DNA of 61,129 bases from Nitrosomonas aestuarii (GTDB lineage: Bacteria; Pseudomonadota; Gammaproteobacteria; Burkholderiales; Nitrosomonadaceae), in the NCBI RefSeq assembly GCF_003046585.1, contig NZ_QAAE01000018.1:1-61129 (forward strand), read 5' to 3'. The notes under the pieces were generated by a model that saw only the letters and a program-made list of their open reading frames with translations, was not told where the DNA came from and searched no databases. The translations under genes and the position numbers were made by a program. Positions 14,900 to 25,002 of this stretch are shown one piece after another; positions within the stretch are counted from its first letter, which is position 1, and each line of letters starts with the position of its first letter.

Positions 14900-15604
14900 T
14901 CAAGCACGATAAGCCATGATGTAGTTGACGTCGGTGTCCTGTCCCAATGCGTATACTTTTGTAAATGGGTTATAGGTCATGCCGATCAGTTTCTCTTCTG
15001 AAAGTCCGGCATTACGCGCCATGCGGGCAAGTTCAGATGGTTTGATAAAGTTGGCGTACTCATGTGTGCCGCGTGGCAGCAGTTTAAGAATATATTCCGC
15101 GCCGATGATGGCGAATAGATAGGATTTCGGGTTGCGATTGATGGTGGAAAAGAATACCCAGCCACCGGGTTTGACGAGTTTTGCGCAGGAGCGGATGATG
15201 CTCATCGGGTCTGGCACATGTTCGAGCATTTCCATGCAGGTAACGATGTCGTAGTGCTGCGGTTGTTCTTTGGCTAGAGATTCGGTTGTGATTTTACGGT
15301 ATTCTACCTGCTGGCCAGTTTCCAGCAGATGTAACTTGGCGACCTTGAGCGCTTTGTCACTCAGGTCAATACCGGTGACGGTTGCCCCCCGCGTAGCCAT
15401 GCCTTCGGAGAGAATGCCGCCGCCACAGCCGACATCTAATACGATTTTGTCACTAAGTCCGGCGAGTCCTTCAATGTAATTCATGCGCAATGGATTGATT
15501 TCATGCAGCGGTTTGAATTCACTGTTGGGATCCCACCAGCGGTGCGCCAGTTGACTGAATTTCTCCAGTTCCAATGGGTCTGCATTGATGCCGTCGTCTT
15601 TCAT
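14900..15604 (-). CDS. ubiG: Ubiquinone biosynthesis O-methyltransferase
   Basis: 234 residues, standard length. SAM-binding motif [19 protein letters not shown] near residue 56, with [15 protein letters not shown] next and [10 protein letters not shown] after it. The N-terminal stretch [20 protein letters not shown] is diagnostic of UbiG. It performs both O-methylation steps of ubiquinone synthesis at the inner membrane face. It lies between mtaD and gph on one strand and is probably co-transcribed with gph. Confidence 0.95.
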   Translation of the reverse strand: MKDDGINADPLELEKFSQLAHRWWDPNSEFKPLHEINPLRMNYIEGLAGLSDKIVLDVGCGGGILSEGMATRGATVTGIDLSDKALKVAKLHLLETGQQVEYRKITTESLAKEQPQHYDIVTCMEMLEHVPDPMSIIRSCAKLVKPGGWVFFSTINRNPKSYLFAIIGAEYILKLLPRGTHEYANFIKPSELARMARNAGLSEEKLIGMTYNPFTKVYALGQDTDVNYIMAYRA

Positions 15605-15657
15605 GTCGATTCCTTTGATTGTATTTGTCCTTAAGCCCGTTCCCAGTATCCGTCAGA

Positions 15658-16986
15658 TTATGCAGTGGATTTGATGCATTCTTCCCAGTAGACAGCGCGA
15701 TTGTGTAATTGTGTGCTGTCCAGGGTTGTTAATTTTTTATCTTCAAGCAGCATTTTACCATTTACCCAGACATGACTCACCTGTTCGCGTCCAGCTGCGT
15801 ATACAAGATGTGAAACTGGATCATAGCAGGGTGAAAGATGTAAGTCGGAGAAATCAATGGCAGTAATGTCGGCGGCTTTGCCGGATGCCAGAGTGCCAGT
15901 AATTTCATCAATGCCGAGTGCTCTGGCGTTATTGATTGTGGCCATTTCAAGCGCCTGGTGGGCGGGCAGGGCGTCTGCCTTGTTAGTTGAAGCTTTGGCC
16001 AGCAAAGCAGCGAGGCGCATTTCTTCAAACATGTCCAGACGATTATTGCTGGCGGCACTGTCAGTGCCGAGTCCGACATTAATGTTGTTGTCCAGCAGTG
16101 ATGTGACAGGTGCAAAACCGCTGGCAAGCTTTAAGTTTGATGAGGGACAGTGAACTGTATGGCAGCCATGCTGTTTTATGAGCCGGATTTCATTGTCGGT
16201 GAGGTGCACCATATGCACCGCTATCAAGCCCGGACTTAGCAGACCGAGTTGGTGCATGCGTTCGATAGGACGCACGCCGTGGGATTCAATGCTGAGATTG
16301 ATTTCGTCTAATGTCTCATGCAGATGTATATGTATGGGTACTTCAAGTTGTTCTGCATAAGTCAGGATGTTGGTAAGCGTTTTATCGCTGACGGTATAAG
16401 GCGCGTGCGGCGCAAAGCAGAATGACAATAATGGCTCGGAATGCAGTCTGTCGCGCAATGCCATGCCTTTGGCCAGATAATCGTCGGCATCATTGGCGTA
16501 TGCTGTTGGAAAATCGATGGCAATCATACCGAGTGAGGCGCGCATTCCGCTATCAAGTACCGCCTGTGCGCTGGCTTCAGGAAAAAAATACATGTCGTTA
16601 AAGCAGGTAATGCCGCCTCTGAGCATCTCAGCACAAGCCAGGCGTGTGCCGTCAAGTACAAAAGAAGCATTAACATGGCGGCTCTCTGTTGGCCAGATGT
16701 GCTTTTTAAGCCATTCCATGAGGGGCAAGTCGTCAGCAAGTCCACGCATCAGTATCATCGCGGCATGGGTATGTAAATTAATCAACCCCGGAATTAATGC
16801 GTGATTATTTAAAGCAATAATTTCTCTGGCTTTGAATCGTGAGTGTGCATTATTAATGGGCTGGATACCGATAACTTTGCCTTGATTGATGGCAATGGCA
16901 TGATGGTTTAGGACGGATTGCTGTGCATCGACCGGAATAATCCAGCGGGCTTCGATCAATGTATCGATATGAACTGTATCTTGCAT
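15658..16986 (-). CDS. mtaD: 5-methylthioadenosine/S-adenosylhomocysteine deaminase (TRZ/ATZ family)
   Basis: 442 residues of the amidohydrolase superfamily. Metal ligands are visible in INLHTHAAMILMRGLADDLP (HxH), IHIHLHETLDE, and the late Asp in LGTDSAASNNRLDMFEE. The DUF-free, full-length layout matches MtaD/SsnA-type deaminases that convert 5'-methylthioadenosine or S-adenosylhomocysteine to the inosine forms. Placement immediately before ubiG, a SAM-dependent methyltransferase, suits a role in recycling the SAH product. Other amidohydrolases of this family are hard to tell apart, so the substrate is inferred. Confidence 0.82.
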   Translation of the reverse strand: MQDTVHIDTLIEARWIIPVDAQQSVLNHHAIAINQGKVIGIQPINNAHSRFKAREIIALNNHALIPGLINLHTHAAMILMRGLADDLPLMEWLKKHIWPTESRHVNASFVLDGTRLACAEMLRGGITCFNDMYFFPEASAQAVLDSGMRASLGMIAIDFPTAYANDADDYLAKGMALRDRLHSEPLLSFCFAPHAPYTVSDKTLTNILTYAEQLEVPIHIHLHETLDEINLSIESHGVRPIERMHQLGLLSPGLIAVHMVHLTDNEIRLIKQHGCHTVHCPSSNLKLASGFAPVTSLLDNNINVGLGTDSAASNNRLDMFEEMRLAALLAKASTNKADALPAHQALEMATINNARALGIDEITGTLASGKAADITAIDFSDLHLSPCYDPVSHLVYAAGREQVSHVWVNGKMLLEDKKLTTLDSTQLHNRAVYWEECIKSTA

Positions 16987-16999
16987 AAAGAAAAAGCAT

Positions 17000-17025
17000 A
17001 AAAAAGCCCTGCTTGGTGCAGGGCT
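17000..17025 (-). terminator. Terminator of ompA
   Basis: On the minus strand AGCCCTGC, loop ACCAA, GCAGGGCT and then TTTTTA. It lies between the ompA stop and the mtaD start, so mtaD needs its own promoter or read-through. Confidence 0.85.
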
Positions 17026-17067
17026 CTAGTGTTTCATTAAATGAAGTGCTTTGCGTGAGCTGTATTC

Positions 17068-17751
17068 TTAGCGCGTACCAGCAACTTCAATTTCAACGCG
17101 GCGATCAGGTGCCAGACATTCTTTGAGCGCACGGCTTGTTTTGCCTTGACATGTATCACCGGTAACCGGTTGTGTCTCGCCTTTGCCGTCTGTAAAGATA
17201 CGGCTGTCAGGTATTCCTTTAGACATCAAATAGTCCTTGACGGATTCAGCACGACGTACTGACAGTCTTTGGTTATAGTCTGGATTACCGATTCTATCGG
17301 CGTGCCCGACGGCGACGATTACATCAAAATTGACACCTTCCAGGCCACGGACAAATTCGTCCAGTGCAACTTTGCCGTTCGGTTTCAATGTGGCGCTGTC
17401 AAAGTCAAATAACGCGTCGGCAGAGAAAGTCAGTTTTTCAGGAGGTGCTACAGGTGGTGGTGCTGGAGCAGGTGCTGGTTCTGCCTCTGCTACTTTCTCA
17501 TAACCATCGCAACCTTCTACTATAGCCAACGATTCGTCCCAGTATCCTGTGCGCCAGCAATGGTTACCAAGATTGTTTGAGTTGCGCCATACGTCACCAT
17601 CATTTGCTTCAGATGCGTAGCCCTTTGGTTGTGCGACGTTGGTGTCGTGATCATGATATGCGCCTGTTTCTTGCGCTACTACAGCGCCGGAGAAGAACGC
17701 TGGCAGTAGAATCATTCCAATCAGTTTTTTCTTGGCTGACAATTTATTCAT
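17068..17751 (-). CDS. OmpA-family outer-membrane/peptidoglycan-binding protein
   Basis: 227 residues. Signal peptide ending near GAVVAQE (about residue 26), a short domain with HCWRTGYWDESLAIVEGC, a Pro-Ala linker (PAPAPAPPPVAPPEKL) and a C-terminal OmpA domain (about 110-225). That domain carries FDFDSATLKPNGK and NQRLSVRRAESVKDYL, whose Asp and Arg bind peptidoglycan. There is no eight-strand barrel, as usual for this short betaproteobacterial form, so it is probably periplasmic or linked to the outer membrane by its N-terminal part. It is followed by a strong terminator and preceded by about 500 bp of AT-rich DNA, consistent with a highly expressed single gene. Confidence 0.9.
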   Translation of the reverse strand: MNKLSAKKKLIGMILLPAFFSGAVVAQETGAYHDHDTNVAQPKGYASEANDGDVWRNSNNLGNHCWRTGYWDESLAIVEGCDGYEKVAEAEPAPAPAPPPVAPPEKLTFSADALFDFDSATLKPNGKVALDEFVRGLEGVNFDVIVAVGHADRIGNPDYNQRLSVRRAESVKDYLMSKGIPDSRIFTDGKGETQPVTGDTCQGKTSRALKECLAPDRRVEIEVAGTR

Positions 17752-18290
17752 GCTGTTATCCTTTTAAGTGAAAACTTCAGATTTAGATTATTTGCTATTT
17801 GTTTTTTGTCTTTAAAAACTAAATAACAAAATGCCGTCCCACCATTTATTTTCTTTCCACGTATGATGTGCTGACGCGATTATGAGTTTATATTCAGATT
17901 TTTGTCAAATTCAGGTGTATCTTTATTGCAACAAAAAATGATATATTATTGAATATAAACAACATTATTGTAATTGTCTGGTGTATAACGAAAGCTGTTG
18001 AAGGGTGAATTGGACTAAATTGTGTAGCAATAATCATACAGTATCTTTTTCAGCTTGGGCTTGTATTACGCTTTGTCAAATTTAAACAGCATCTTCAGGA
18101 AAAATAATACGTACACTTTGATAACTGAATCATGCTGTAATCATCATCAAAAATACTATATACACTTGTGCTGTCGTGTTGGCTTTGTGCTATAAATACT
18201 GCTCACACAGTTTGCCCTTAATGGCGCCCATGAAGTGTAATTGATATTGTGCGTTGTAACGGATTTAATTCACGCAAAGAATACATTAAT
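17752..18290. other. Divergent intergenic region between ompA and the ABC operon
   Basis: About 540 bp, very rich in A and T, with no open frame of interest. It must hold the promoters of ompA (leftward) and the ABC-transporter operon (rightward). I could not fix individual promoter boxes. Confidence 0.5.
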
Positions 18291-19037
18291 ATGACGAATG
18301 AACCAGTACCATTGACTTTGTCAGCAAAGCATTTGCAGCGTAATTATGGCAATCATCAGGCTGTGCAGAACATCACGCTGGAATTAAGGAGAGGTGAAGT
18401 ACTTGGATTGCTGGGCCCCAATGGAGCCGGTAAAACAACAACTTTGCGTATGATTACTGGAAATCTGGCGCCGAGTGCTGGCAGTATAGAAATTTGTGGT
18501 GTTGATTTGTTGAATAATCCTCGAGAAGCCAAAGCATACCTGGGTTATTTGCCCGAGATGCCGCCATTGTATTTTGATATGACAGTGGATGAATACTTGC
18601 GGTTTGTCGCGCGTCTTCATCGCGTTGAAAAACAGCGCATACCCCATTTGCTGGAAAGCAGTAAAATACGCTGTGGACTGCCTGATCGGGGCAGGCAATT
18701 GATCGGTACTCTGTCAAAAGGTCTGCAGCAACGCGTTGGTATTGCCCAGGCAATTATTCATGAACCGGATGTTATCATTCTGGATGAGCCGACCGTGGGC
18801 CTGGATCCGAACCAGATGCGTGAACTACGCGAATTAATTCAGGATTTGAGGAAATCCTGCAGTATTATTCTTTCAACGCATATCCTGTCTGAAGTTGAAT
18901 GGGCATGCGACCGGGTGCACATCATGCATGAGGGGCGTATGGTGTTGAGTGAAACACTGGCTGGATTAAAACAAAAAGGGATCAATTTGGAAACTGTGTT
19001 TACTCAACTGACACAACAAACCGTGCCTGTCCAATAA
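18291..19037 (+). CDS. ABC transporter ATPase, GldA type
   Basis: 248 residues from the ATG at 18291; an in-frame start at 18249 would add a tail with no homology. Walker A GPNGAGKTTTLRM, signature LSKGLQQRVGIAQ, Walker B VIILDEPTVGLDPNQ, and the switch His in ILSTHILSEVE. It is the motor of an ABC-2 type exporter made with the next two or three genes. In Bacteroidetes the GldA/F/G set serves gliding motility. In proteobacteria the equivalent operon is widespread and its substrate is not established. Confidence 0.9.
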   Translation: MTNEPVPLTLSAKHLQRNYGNHQAVQNITLELRRGEVLGLLGPNGAGKTTTLRMITGNLAPSAGSIEICGVDLLNNPREAKAYLGYLPEMPPLYFDMTVDEYLRFVARLHRVEKQRIPHLLESSKIRCGLPDRGRQLIGTLSKGLQQRVGIAQAIIHEPDVIILDEPTVGLDPNQMRELRELIQDLRKSCSIILSTHILSEVEWACDRVHIMHEGRMVLSETLAGLKQKGINLETVFTQLTQQTVPVQ

Positions 19038-19076
19038 GCTCAGCAGACACTGAGAACACATTTTTAAAAAACCGTC

Positions 19077-19820
19077 ATGATTTTTACTGTAGCCCATAAA
19101 GAGTTGCGAGCGCTGTTTTCTTCACCATTAGCCTGGATACTGCTGGCCCTGGTACAGATTCTGTTGACATGGGTTTTTCTGGGTCGGCTGGATGCATTTC
19201 TGCAAGTGCAGCCTCAGTTGGTGCAAATTGCTAATCCACCAGGCTTTACAGAGATTATTGTTATGCCAGTATTTGCCCTGGCTGCAATTTTACTGTTAAT
19301 GATTACGCCGTTGCTGACAATGCGTCAACTTGCTGAGGAACGCAAAAATCATACGTTAGTATTACTGCTTTCTGCGCCCATATCGGTGACCGAAATTGTT
19401 TTGGGTAAATTTCTCGGTCTCATGGTATTTTTGTTGAGTATTATCGCTCTTATTGTTGCATTATCCATGACATTGCTGGCAGGTGGCACATTGGATTTTG
19501 GTTTGTTGATCAGCGGTGCTGTGGGATTATTTTTGTTGGTTTGTTGTTTTGTTGCACTGGGACTTTATGTTTCCAGCTTGACTGCGCAACCCGTCATTGC
19601 TGCGATAGGCGTGTTGGGCGTACTGGTGGGCTTCTGGTTAATTGATCTGGTTGCCAGCGATTATGAAGGATGGATACACTATTTTTCAATATTCAAACAT
19701 TTTGAACAATTTAATAACGGGTTGCTTGATTCGTTGAGTGTTGTGTATTTCATTTTATTTACGTCATTATTTTTATTGTTGACCGTGCGTCGTTTGGATG
19801 GAGAACGGTTGTATGGTTAA
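19077..19820 (+). CDS. ABC-2 type permease, GldF type
   Basis: 247 residues with six hydrophobic segments and the loop MRQLAEERKNHTLVLLLSAP, typical of ABC-2 permeases of the GldF/NosY class. It begins 40 bp after the ATPase gene and supplies the membrane channel for it. The following gene encodes the auxiliary subunit. Substrate unknown. Confidence 0.87.
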   Translation: MIFTVAHKELRALFSSPLAWILLALVQILLTWVFLGRLDAFLQVQPQLVQIANPPGFTEIIVMPVFALAAILLLMITPLLTMRQLAEERKNHTLVLLLSAPISVTEIVLGKFLGLMVFLLSIIALIVALSMTLLAGGTLDFGLLISGAVGLFLLVCCFVALGLYVSSLTAQPVIAAIGVLGVLVGFWLIDLVASDYEGWIHYFSIFKHFEQFNNGLLDSLSVVYFILFTSLFLLLTVRRLDGERLYG

Positions 19821-19889
19821 CAGGCTGTTGAAGAATGTGTTCGACTTGATCAAGACTTGACATCGAGTTGATGGGATAAACTTAAAGCA

Positions 19890-21248
19890 ATGATGCAAGC
19901 GAGTAAAAAATTTCGTTTTCAATTGAAAGTACAACAGAGCATTTTTGTAGTGTTATTGTTATCCTTATTTGCGTTACTGGGCTATTGGGCGTTTGAAACG
20001 CGCAAACAATGGGATGTCAGTCAGAGTGGCCGTAATAGCCTGAGTCCAACCAGCATCGAAATACTGAAAAAAATGGAAGACCCGGTGCAGGTAACAGTTT
20101 ATGCGACAGAGCAGCACGTACAGTTAGGTGATATACGCGAAATCATTCATAATTTTGTACAACTCTATCAACGCGTCAAACCGGATCTATCACTGACATT
20201 CATTGACCCGACAGAGCACCCGAACCTGGCAAAAGAAGCCGGCGTGAAAGTCAATGGCGAGATGGTAATCAATTTTCAACAAAGACAAGCGCATCTGACG
20301 ACCATCAATGAGCAGGCATTTACCCAAGCGCTGATGCGTTTGGCGCGCCCGGAAGAGAAATTGATTATGGCGTTAAGTGGCCATGGAGAGCGCAGTTTGG
20401 AAGGCGTTGCCAATTATGATTTGGGGGACTTTGGGCAACAGTTGCGCATGAATGGATTTGTCAGCCAGCCGCTTAATCTGGCGGTTGTTTCCAACATTCC
20501 GGCTAATGCGAGTATGCTGCTCATCGCATCGCCGCAAACGGACCTGCTTCCCGGCGAAGTGGATAAATTACTGGATTACATTGATGCGGGCGGCAATTTG
20601 TTATGGCTGGTTGATCAGGAATCATTAAAGGGATTATTGCCGCTGACTGAGAAATTACGCTTGATTTTAACACCTGGATTTGTGATTGATCCTCAGGCCG
20701 AACAGCTAAAAGCGCCCATAACATTTGCATTGGGTATCAATTATGGACAGCATGAAATTACACGCGGTTTTGATTATATTACAGTTTTTCCATTTGCGCG
20801 CCAGATTGCTTTTAATGAAAATGAACAATGGCGCACCATACCGCTTGTAGAAGTCGCGCAAAATGGTTGGGTGGAAAAAAATCCACTGGATAAAGCGTTT
20901 GTATTTGATCCGGATGAAGATGTTGCCGGACCGGTTACTGTCGCGGTTGCACTGACCCGTTTCGTTAATGATCGCGAGCAACGTGTAATTGTCGTAGGGA
21001 GTGGCCATTTTCTGGCAAATACCTATTTGGGAAATGGTAATAATCTGGATTTTGGCATTAATCTTGTCAACTGGCTGGTCGGTGATGAAGCAATGATTAC
21101 CATTCAACCGCGTGCAACGCAAGACAGTTATTTGGTGCTCGGCGAAACTACATTGACCGCTATCGTAATTGTTTTTTTGTTCTTTTTGCCGGGAATTTTT
21201 GTGTTAAGCGGTGTTGTTATCTGGTGGCGCCGGAGAAGTGTTAAATAA
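19890..21248 (+). CDS. GldG-like ABC transporter auxiliary protein
   Basis: 452 residues. One N-terminal membrane helix (FVVLLLSLFALLGYWAFE), a large periplasmic domain of the ABC_transp_aux/DUF4350 kind (VTVYATEQHVQLGDIREIIH, LIMALSGHGERSLEGVANYD), and a C-terminal helix before a basic end (GVVIWWRRRSVK). The family accompanies GldA/GldF-type ATPase and permease genes and is thought to form the periplasmic part of the complex. A 69-bp gap separates it from the permease gene, and it is probably in the same operon. Confidence 0.88.
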   Translation: MMQASKKFRFQLKVQQSIFVVLLLSLFALLGYWAFETRKQWDVSQSGRNSLSPTSIEILKKMEDPVQVTVYATEQHVQLGDIREIIHNFVQLYQRVKPDLSLTFIDPTEHPNLAKEAGVKVNGEMVINFQQRQAHLTTINEQAFTQALMRLARPEEKLIMALSGHGERSLEGVANYDLGDFGQQLRMNGFVSQPLNLAVVSNIPANASMLLIASPQTDLLPGEVDKLLDYIDAGGNLLWLVDQESLKGLLPLTEKLRLILTPGFVIDPQAEQLKAPITFALGINYGQHEITRGFDYITVFPFARQIAFNENEQWRTIPLVEVAQNGWVEKNPLDKAFVFDPDEDVAGPVTVAVALTRFVNDREQRVIVVGSGHFLANTYLGNGNNLDFGINLVNWLVGDEAMITIQPRATQDSYLVLGETTLTAIVIVFLFFLPGIFVLSGVVIWWRRRSVK

Positions 21249-21262
21249 GTACGCAATTAAAC

Positions 21263-22114
21263 ATGACTTATCATTCACAACTTAATTTGATTATGCTGGT
21301 TACCGTCATTGGCCTGGCGATTTTTCTTTATTTGACACCTCGGTTTCAGTCAGAAAATGATGAAGCATACTCGGTTTCTTTGCGAAAGCCCGAATCGGTG
21401 CAGACGATTCGTATTGTTCGGCATGGACAAGAAGCAGCACTGCGGCGTATTACTGACATCTGGCATCTGGTACAACCATATTCGGCCAGAGCAGATACAG
21501 CGCTTGTCGAGAAAATATTGCATGTTTTGTCTGCAAATAGTCGGCAGCGCTTTCCATTGAAAGATCCGGAAGGCTTCAATCTGGATCATCCTGGTATTGA
21601 ATTGTATTTTGATGACGATCATTTTGTTTTTGGCGGATTGGCGCCTGTTACAAACGAACAGTATTTGGCCATCAATGACCATATATATCTGGTTTCTCCC
21701 CGTTATGCGATATGGATACCAGCAAGCCCATTGGATTTGGTCAGTGCGAAATTATTAGCTGATGATGAAATACCTGTTCAATTTGAATTGGATGGTGTGG
21801 TTATTCGTCAGCAAAACGGTCAATGGGCTGCTGTTTCAGAGAATTCAGGCAGTTTGACCCATACATTGCTGGAAAGCTGGGCCAATCTTTGGCGATTCCA
21901 TCAGGCAACGGAACTGGTAACTGATCTGCGGGATCATTCCGATATTCAGACTGTAATAACAATAATCCTGCAGGATGGACGGCAAATTAGGATTGATGTG
22001 TTCAAAAGTAATTCCGGTGCGGTGTTTCTAAGAAGTGGTGAGCAGGTCGGTTATTATTTCTCAGACTCGGTTAGTCGCCGATTACTGAGTCCGTATGCTG
22101 TCAAGGCTGATTAA
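21263..22114 (+). CDS. DUF4340 domain protein, ABC-operon partner
   Basis: 283 residues: one N-terminal membrane helix (LIMLVTVIGLAIFLYLTP) and then a periplasmic beta-rich part with repeated motifs of the DUF4340 type (IRIVRHGQEAALRRITDIWH, WHLVQPYSARADTALVEKIL). DUF4340 proteins usually follow gldG-like genes. It begins 14 bp after that gene. Mechanistic role unknown. The operon appears to continue into mutM after 33 bp. Confidence 0.8.
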   Translation: MTYHSQLNLIMLVTVIGLAIFLYLTPRFQSENDEAYSVSLRKPESVQTIRIVRHGQEAALRRITDIWHLVQPYSARADTALVEKILHVLSANSRQRFPLKDPEGFNLDHPGIELYFDDDHFVFGGLAPVTNEQYLAINDHIYLVSPRYAIWIPASPLDLVSAKLLADDEIPVQFELDGVVIRQQNGQWAAVSENSGSLTHTLLESWANLWRFHQATELVTDLRDHSDIQTVITIILQDGRQIRIDVFKSNSGAVFLRSGEQVGYYFSDSVSRRLLSPYAVKAD

Positions 22115-22147
22115 GCCATTGTGCCAATCTCTATATAATATGAGTCA

Positions 22148-22999
22148 ATGCCAGAATTACCAGAGGTAGAAGTAACGCGCCTTGGCATTGCACCGTACCT
22201 GGAAAAGCGCCGCATTACCGGGGTAGTCATTCGTAACCCAAGACTACGCTGGCCAATACCTGATGACCTGAATGACCGACTAAAAGGGAAAATAATTCAT
22301 GCGATTACCAGGAGAGCAAAATATCTTTTGTTCGAGTGTGGAATCGGTACGTTGATTTTGCATCTGGGTATGTCGGGTAGCTTGCGGTTGCTATCAAACG
22401 GTAGTATGCCATGGGCTGAATCAGGAGATTCTCTTGTTGACCGGCCGGGAAAACATGATCATTTTGATCTGATTGTAGAAGATCACACTATATTGCGGCT
22501 CAGAGACCCGCGTCGTTTTGGTGCTGTTTTGTGGCAGTCGGGAAACATACTGCAGCATCCCTTGCTCGTTAACCTGGGGCCGGAGCCGTTGGTTCCGGAT
22601 TTTTGCGCAACACGATTATATGAAAGTACACGTGCTCGAAAGTCAAGTATCAAATCAATATTGATGAATAATCAAGTGGTTGTTGGTATCGGTAATATTT
22701 ATGCAAATGAAGCATTGTTTCATGCAAAGATCAATCCGCGAACGGCTGCGTGCAGAATAGGGCTTTCCCGCTACGAGAAACTTGTGCAGAATATTAAAGC
22801 AGTTTTGCAAAAAGCAATTGAAGCAGGTGGCAGCAGCTTGCGTGATTTTGTCAACAGCGATGGTAACCCGGGTTATTTTCAACAACAATACTTGGTTTAT
22901 GGGCGCGCCGGCATGACCTGTAGAAAATGCGGTTCGGTGATAAAACAGATAAAACAGAATCAACGCTCAAGTTTTTATTGTCCGGTTTGCCAACATTAG
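22148..22999 (+). CDS. mutM: Formamidopyrimidine-DNA glycosylase
   Basis: 283 residues. The start MPELPEVEV carries the catalytic N-terminal Pro and Glu. Lys is in [12 protein letters not shown], the H2TH region is [19 protein letters not shown], and the C-terminal zinc finger is CRKCG...FYCPVC. The enzyme removes 8-oxoguanine and ring-opened purines and cuts the DNA backbone. It sits 33 bp after the DUF4340 gene on the same strand. Confidence 0.97.
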   Translation: MPELPEVEVTRLGIAPYLEKRRITGVVIRNPRLRWPIPDDLNDRLKGKIIHAITRRAKYLLFECGIGTLILHLGMSGSLRLLSNGSMPWAESGDSLVDRPGKHDHFDLIVEDHTILRLRDPRRFGAVLWQSGNILQHPLLVNLGPEPLVPDFCATRLYESTRARKSSIKSILMNNQVVVGIGNIYANEALFHAKINPRTAACRIGLSRYEKLVQNIKAVLQKAIEAGGSSLRDFVNSDGNPGYFQQQYLVYGRAGMTCRKCGSVIKQIKQNQRSSFYCPVCQH

Positions 23000-23093
23000 T
23001 TGCGCAGCATTGGCATCTAAGATTTGTGTTCGAGTTTGCCCTATTTGTCTTTGGGGATAATTTAGTGATAATGATTTCAAAGAAAAGCGAATA

Positions 23094-23933
23094 ATGAAGA
23101 TTACATTTATTGGTGGCGGTAATATGGCTTGCGCCCTGATCAGTGGCTTGTTGAAACAGGGTTATGCAGCTGATCAAATTTGCGTAATTGAAATAAATGA
23201 TGAGAGCCGCATCAGGATCAGTGAGCGGTTTGGCGTCTTAACCGCAGCTGATCTGGCGAATGGCATAACACCTTGTCCATCTGATAGAGCAGGTGGGGCG
23301 GATAATGTCATTGTGCTTTCTGTTAAGCCGCAACAATTGCATGCAGTTGCGCAGCAATTGAAAGGCATGCTTGATCAACACTTGGTGATTTCTATTGCGG
23401 CAGGTATTCGTACGACGGACATTATGCGCTGGCTGGATGGTTACAGGCGGGTTATTCGTACTATGCCCAATACACCGTCGCTGGTGGGCGCCGGAGTGAC
23501 AGGGCTCTACGCTTCATCGAATGCGAGTGCCCAGGACAGGCAGGCTGCCGAGTTGATTATGCAGGCAGTAGGGGCTGTACTTTGGGTTGAGGATGAAGAG
23601 ATGTTGCATGCTGTAACCGCGATCTCCGGCAGTGGTCCGGCATATGTGTTTTATTTTATTGAATCATTGCAGCAGGCAGGAATGGAATTGGGTCTGACAG
23701 CGAATGAAGCCAGGCAACTCACACTGCAAACATTTTGCGGTGCGGTAAAGCTTGCTAATGAGAGCAGTGAAGATGCAGCGGTTTTGCGCGCAAGAGTCAC
23801 TTCGACAGGTGGAACGACGCAGCAGGCGATTCAGTCGATGGATATGAATGAGGTTAAAAGTAAGATTATTGCGGCTATTAATGCGGCCAATGTCCGCTCT
23901 CGGGAGATGAGTGACGAATTCAGTAAGCTTTAA
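23094..23933 (+). CDS. proC: Pyrroline-5-carboxylate reductase
   Basis: 279 residues. NADP-binding start ITFIGGGNMACALISGLL, a middle with TMPNTPSLVGAGVTGLYA, and the C-terminal signature AISGSGPAYVFYFIESL plus VTSTGGTTQQAIQSM. It catalyses the last step of proline synthesis. The gene order proC-yggT-yggU is widely conserved in proteobacteria. An ATG at 23094 without a strong ribosome-binding site is the natural start because homology begins there. Confidence 0.97.
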   Translation: MKITFIGGGNMACALISGLLKQGYAADQICVIEINDESRIRISERFGVLTAADLANGITPCPSDRAGGADNVIVLSVKPQQLHAVAQQLKGMLDQHLVISIAAGIRTTDIMRWLDGYRRVIRTMPNTPSLVGAGVTGLYASSNASAQDRQAAELIMQAVGAVLWVEDEEMLHAVTAISGSGPAYVFYFIESLQQAGMELGLTANEARQLTLQTFCGAVKLANESSEDAAVLRARVTSTGGTTQQAIQSMDMNEVKSKIIAAINAANVRSREMSDEFSKL

Positions 23934-24005
23934 GTTTAAAATTAATATCGATGTACCCAAAGCACTTAATTAACATTAAATCCTACAGGGAATTTGGAGC
24001 GACTG

Positions 24006-24581
24006 ATGATTAACGAGATTATGATATTCCTATTAAAAACTATTTTGGGGCTTTTTTCTCTAGCGTTATTGTTGCGTTTTTATTTTCAGTTATTGCGCGT
24101 ACCTTATTACAATAATATTGTGCAGTTTCTGATTGCGGTTACTGATTTTATTGTGCGTCCTGCGCGCCGCGTCATTCCTGGATGGAGAGGCCTTGATATG
24201 TCAACGCTGGTATTGGCGTGGCTGGCTGAGTGCGTCATTGTGACCAGCGTGTATCTTTATCAAGGTTTCGATTTCGGGGCAAATATATTGACTGCAATCG
24301 GTGTTATGGGATTGTTGGGCATGATCGAAATCATTAAAATAACGCTGTATATCGTTTTATTTATGATTATTGCCCAGGCTATTATTTCATGGGTTAACCC
24401 GTTTAGCCCCATGGCACCATTGTTGAATACGTTTACACAACCATTTTTGTCTGTTTTCCGTCGCCGTATTCCACCAATTGCGAATGTCGATCTTTCTCCG
24501 TTATTTGTGCTGATTATCATTCAATTATTACTTATGGTTGTGGCGGGCGTGCACATGGAAGTCAGGTTGATGCTTGACTGA
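24006..24581 (+). CDS. yggT: YggT-family membrane protein
   Basis: 191 residues from the ATG at 24006. GGAG at 23996-23999 six bases upstream decides this start over a TTG 12 bp earlier. Two repeated halves each have two helices and a conserved part (YYNNIVQFLIAVTDFIVRPA / MAPLLNTFTQPFLSVFRRRI). It is an inner-membrane protein of the YggT/Ycf19 family, implicated in osmotic tolerance and membrane or division-protein organisation. It lies between proC and yggU in the usual order. Confidence 0.9.
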   Translation: MINEIMIFLLKTILGLFSLALLLRFYFQLLRVPYYNNIVQFLIAVTDFIVRPARRVIPGWRGLDMSTLVLAWLAECVIVTSVYLYQGFDFGANILTAIGVMGLLGMIEIIKITLYIVLFMIIAQAIISWVNPFSPMAPLLNTFTQPFLSVFRRRIPPIANVDLSPLFVLIIIQLLLMVVAGVHMEVRLMLD

Positions 24582-24588
24582 CAGCCAT

Positions 24589-24876
24589 ATGAGTTGGTTT
24601 CAGCGTGATAATGCACGTAATTTTGTTTTAACATTACACATTCAGCCGGGTGCTAAACGAACTGAAGTCGTTGGATTGCATGGCGGTGCACTGAAAATAA
24701 AACTCGCGGCTGCGCCAATAGAAGGCAAGGCCAATGCTGCCTTGCTAAAATATCTTGCGGAATGTTTTGCAGTGCCGCGTAATCAGGTTGTATTACAGCA
24801 AGGAGAAAAGTCGAGGCGGAAAGTGGTTTTAATTGTACAGCCCAGACATTCTCCTGATACATTGCTTCGTTTTTGA
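24589..24876 (+). CDS. yggU: DUF167 (YggU) family protein
   Basis: About 95 residues from the ATG at 24589 (MSWFQRDN...). A TTG at 24574 in the same frame would overlap yggT by 8 bp. The DUF167 core is clear: LHIQPGAKRTEVVGLHGGAL, then PIEGKANAALLKYLAECFAV and the phosphate-binding-like GEKSRRKVVLI. The family is small, conserved and of uncertain function. It is co-transcribed with yggT. Confidence 0.88.
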   Translation: MSWFQRDNARNFVLTLHIQPGAKRTEVVGLHGGALKIKLAAAPIEGKANAALLKYLAECFAVPRNQVVLQQGEKSRRKVVLIVQPRHSPDTLLRF

Positions 24877-25002
24877 CAGTCTGCTGCATTCCTCCTTAAC
24901 TTTATTGCCGTGTTCAAAATGGAGTAAAGCTGCGTTGTCGCACATGATGGATTTAATAACAATCAACTATTAATTGATCAATATTATTGATTCTGAACGC
25001 AT

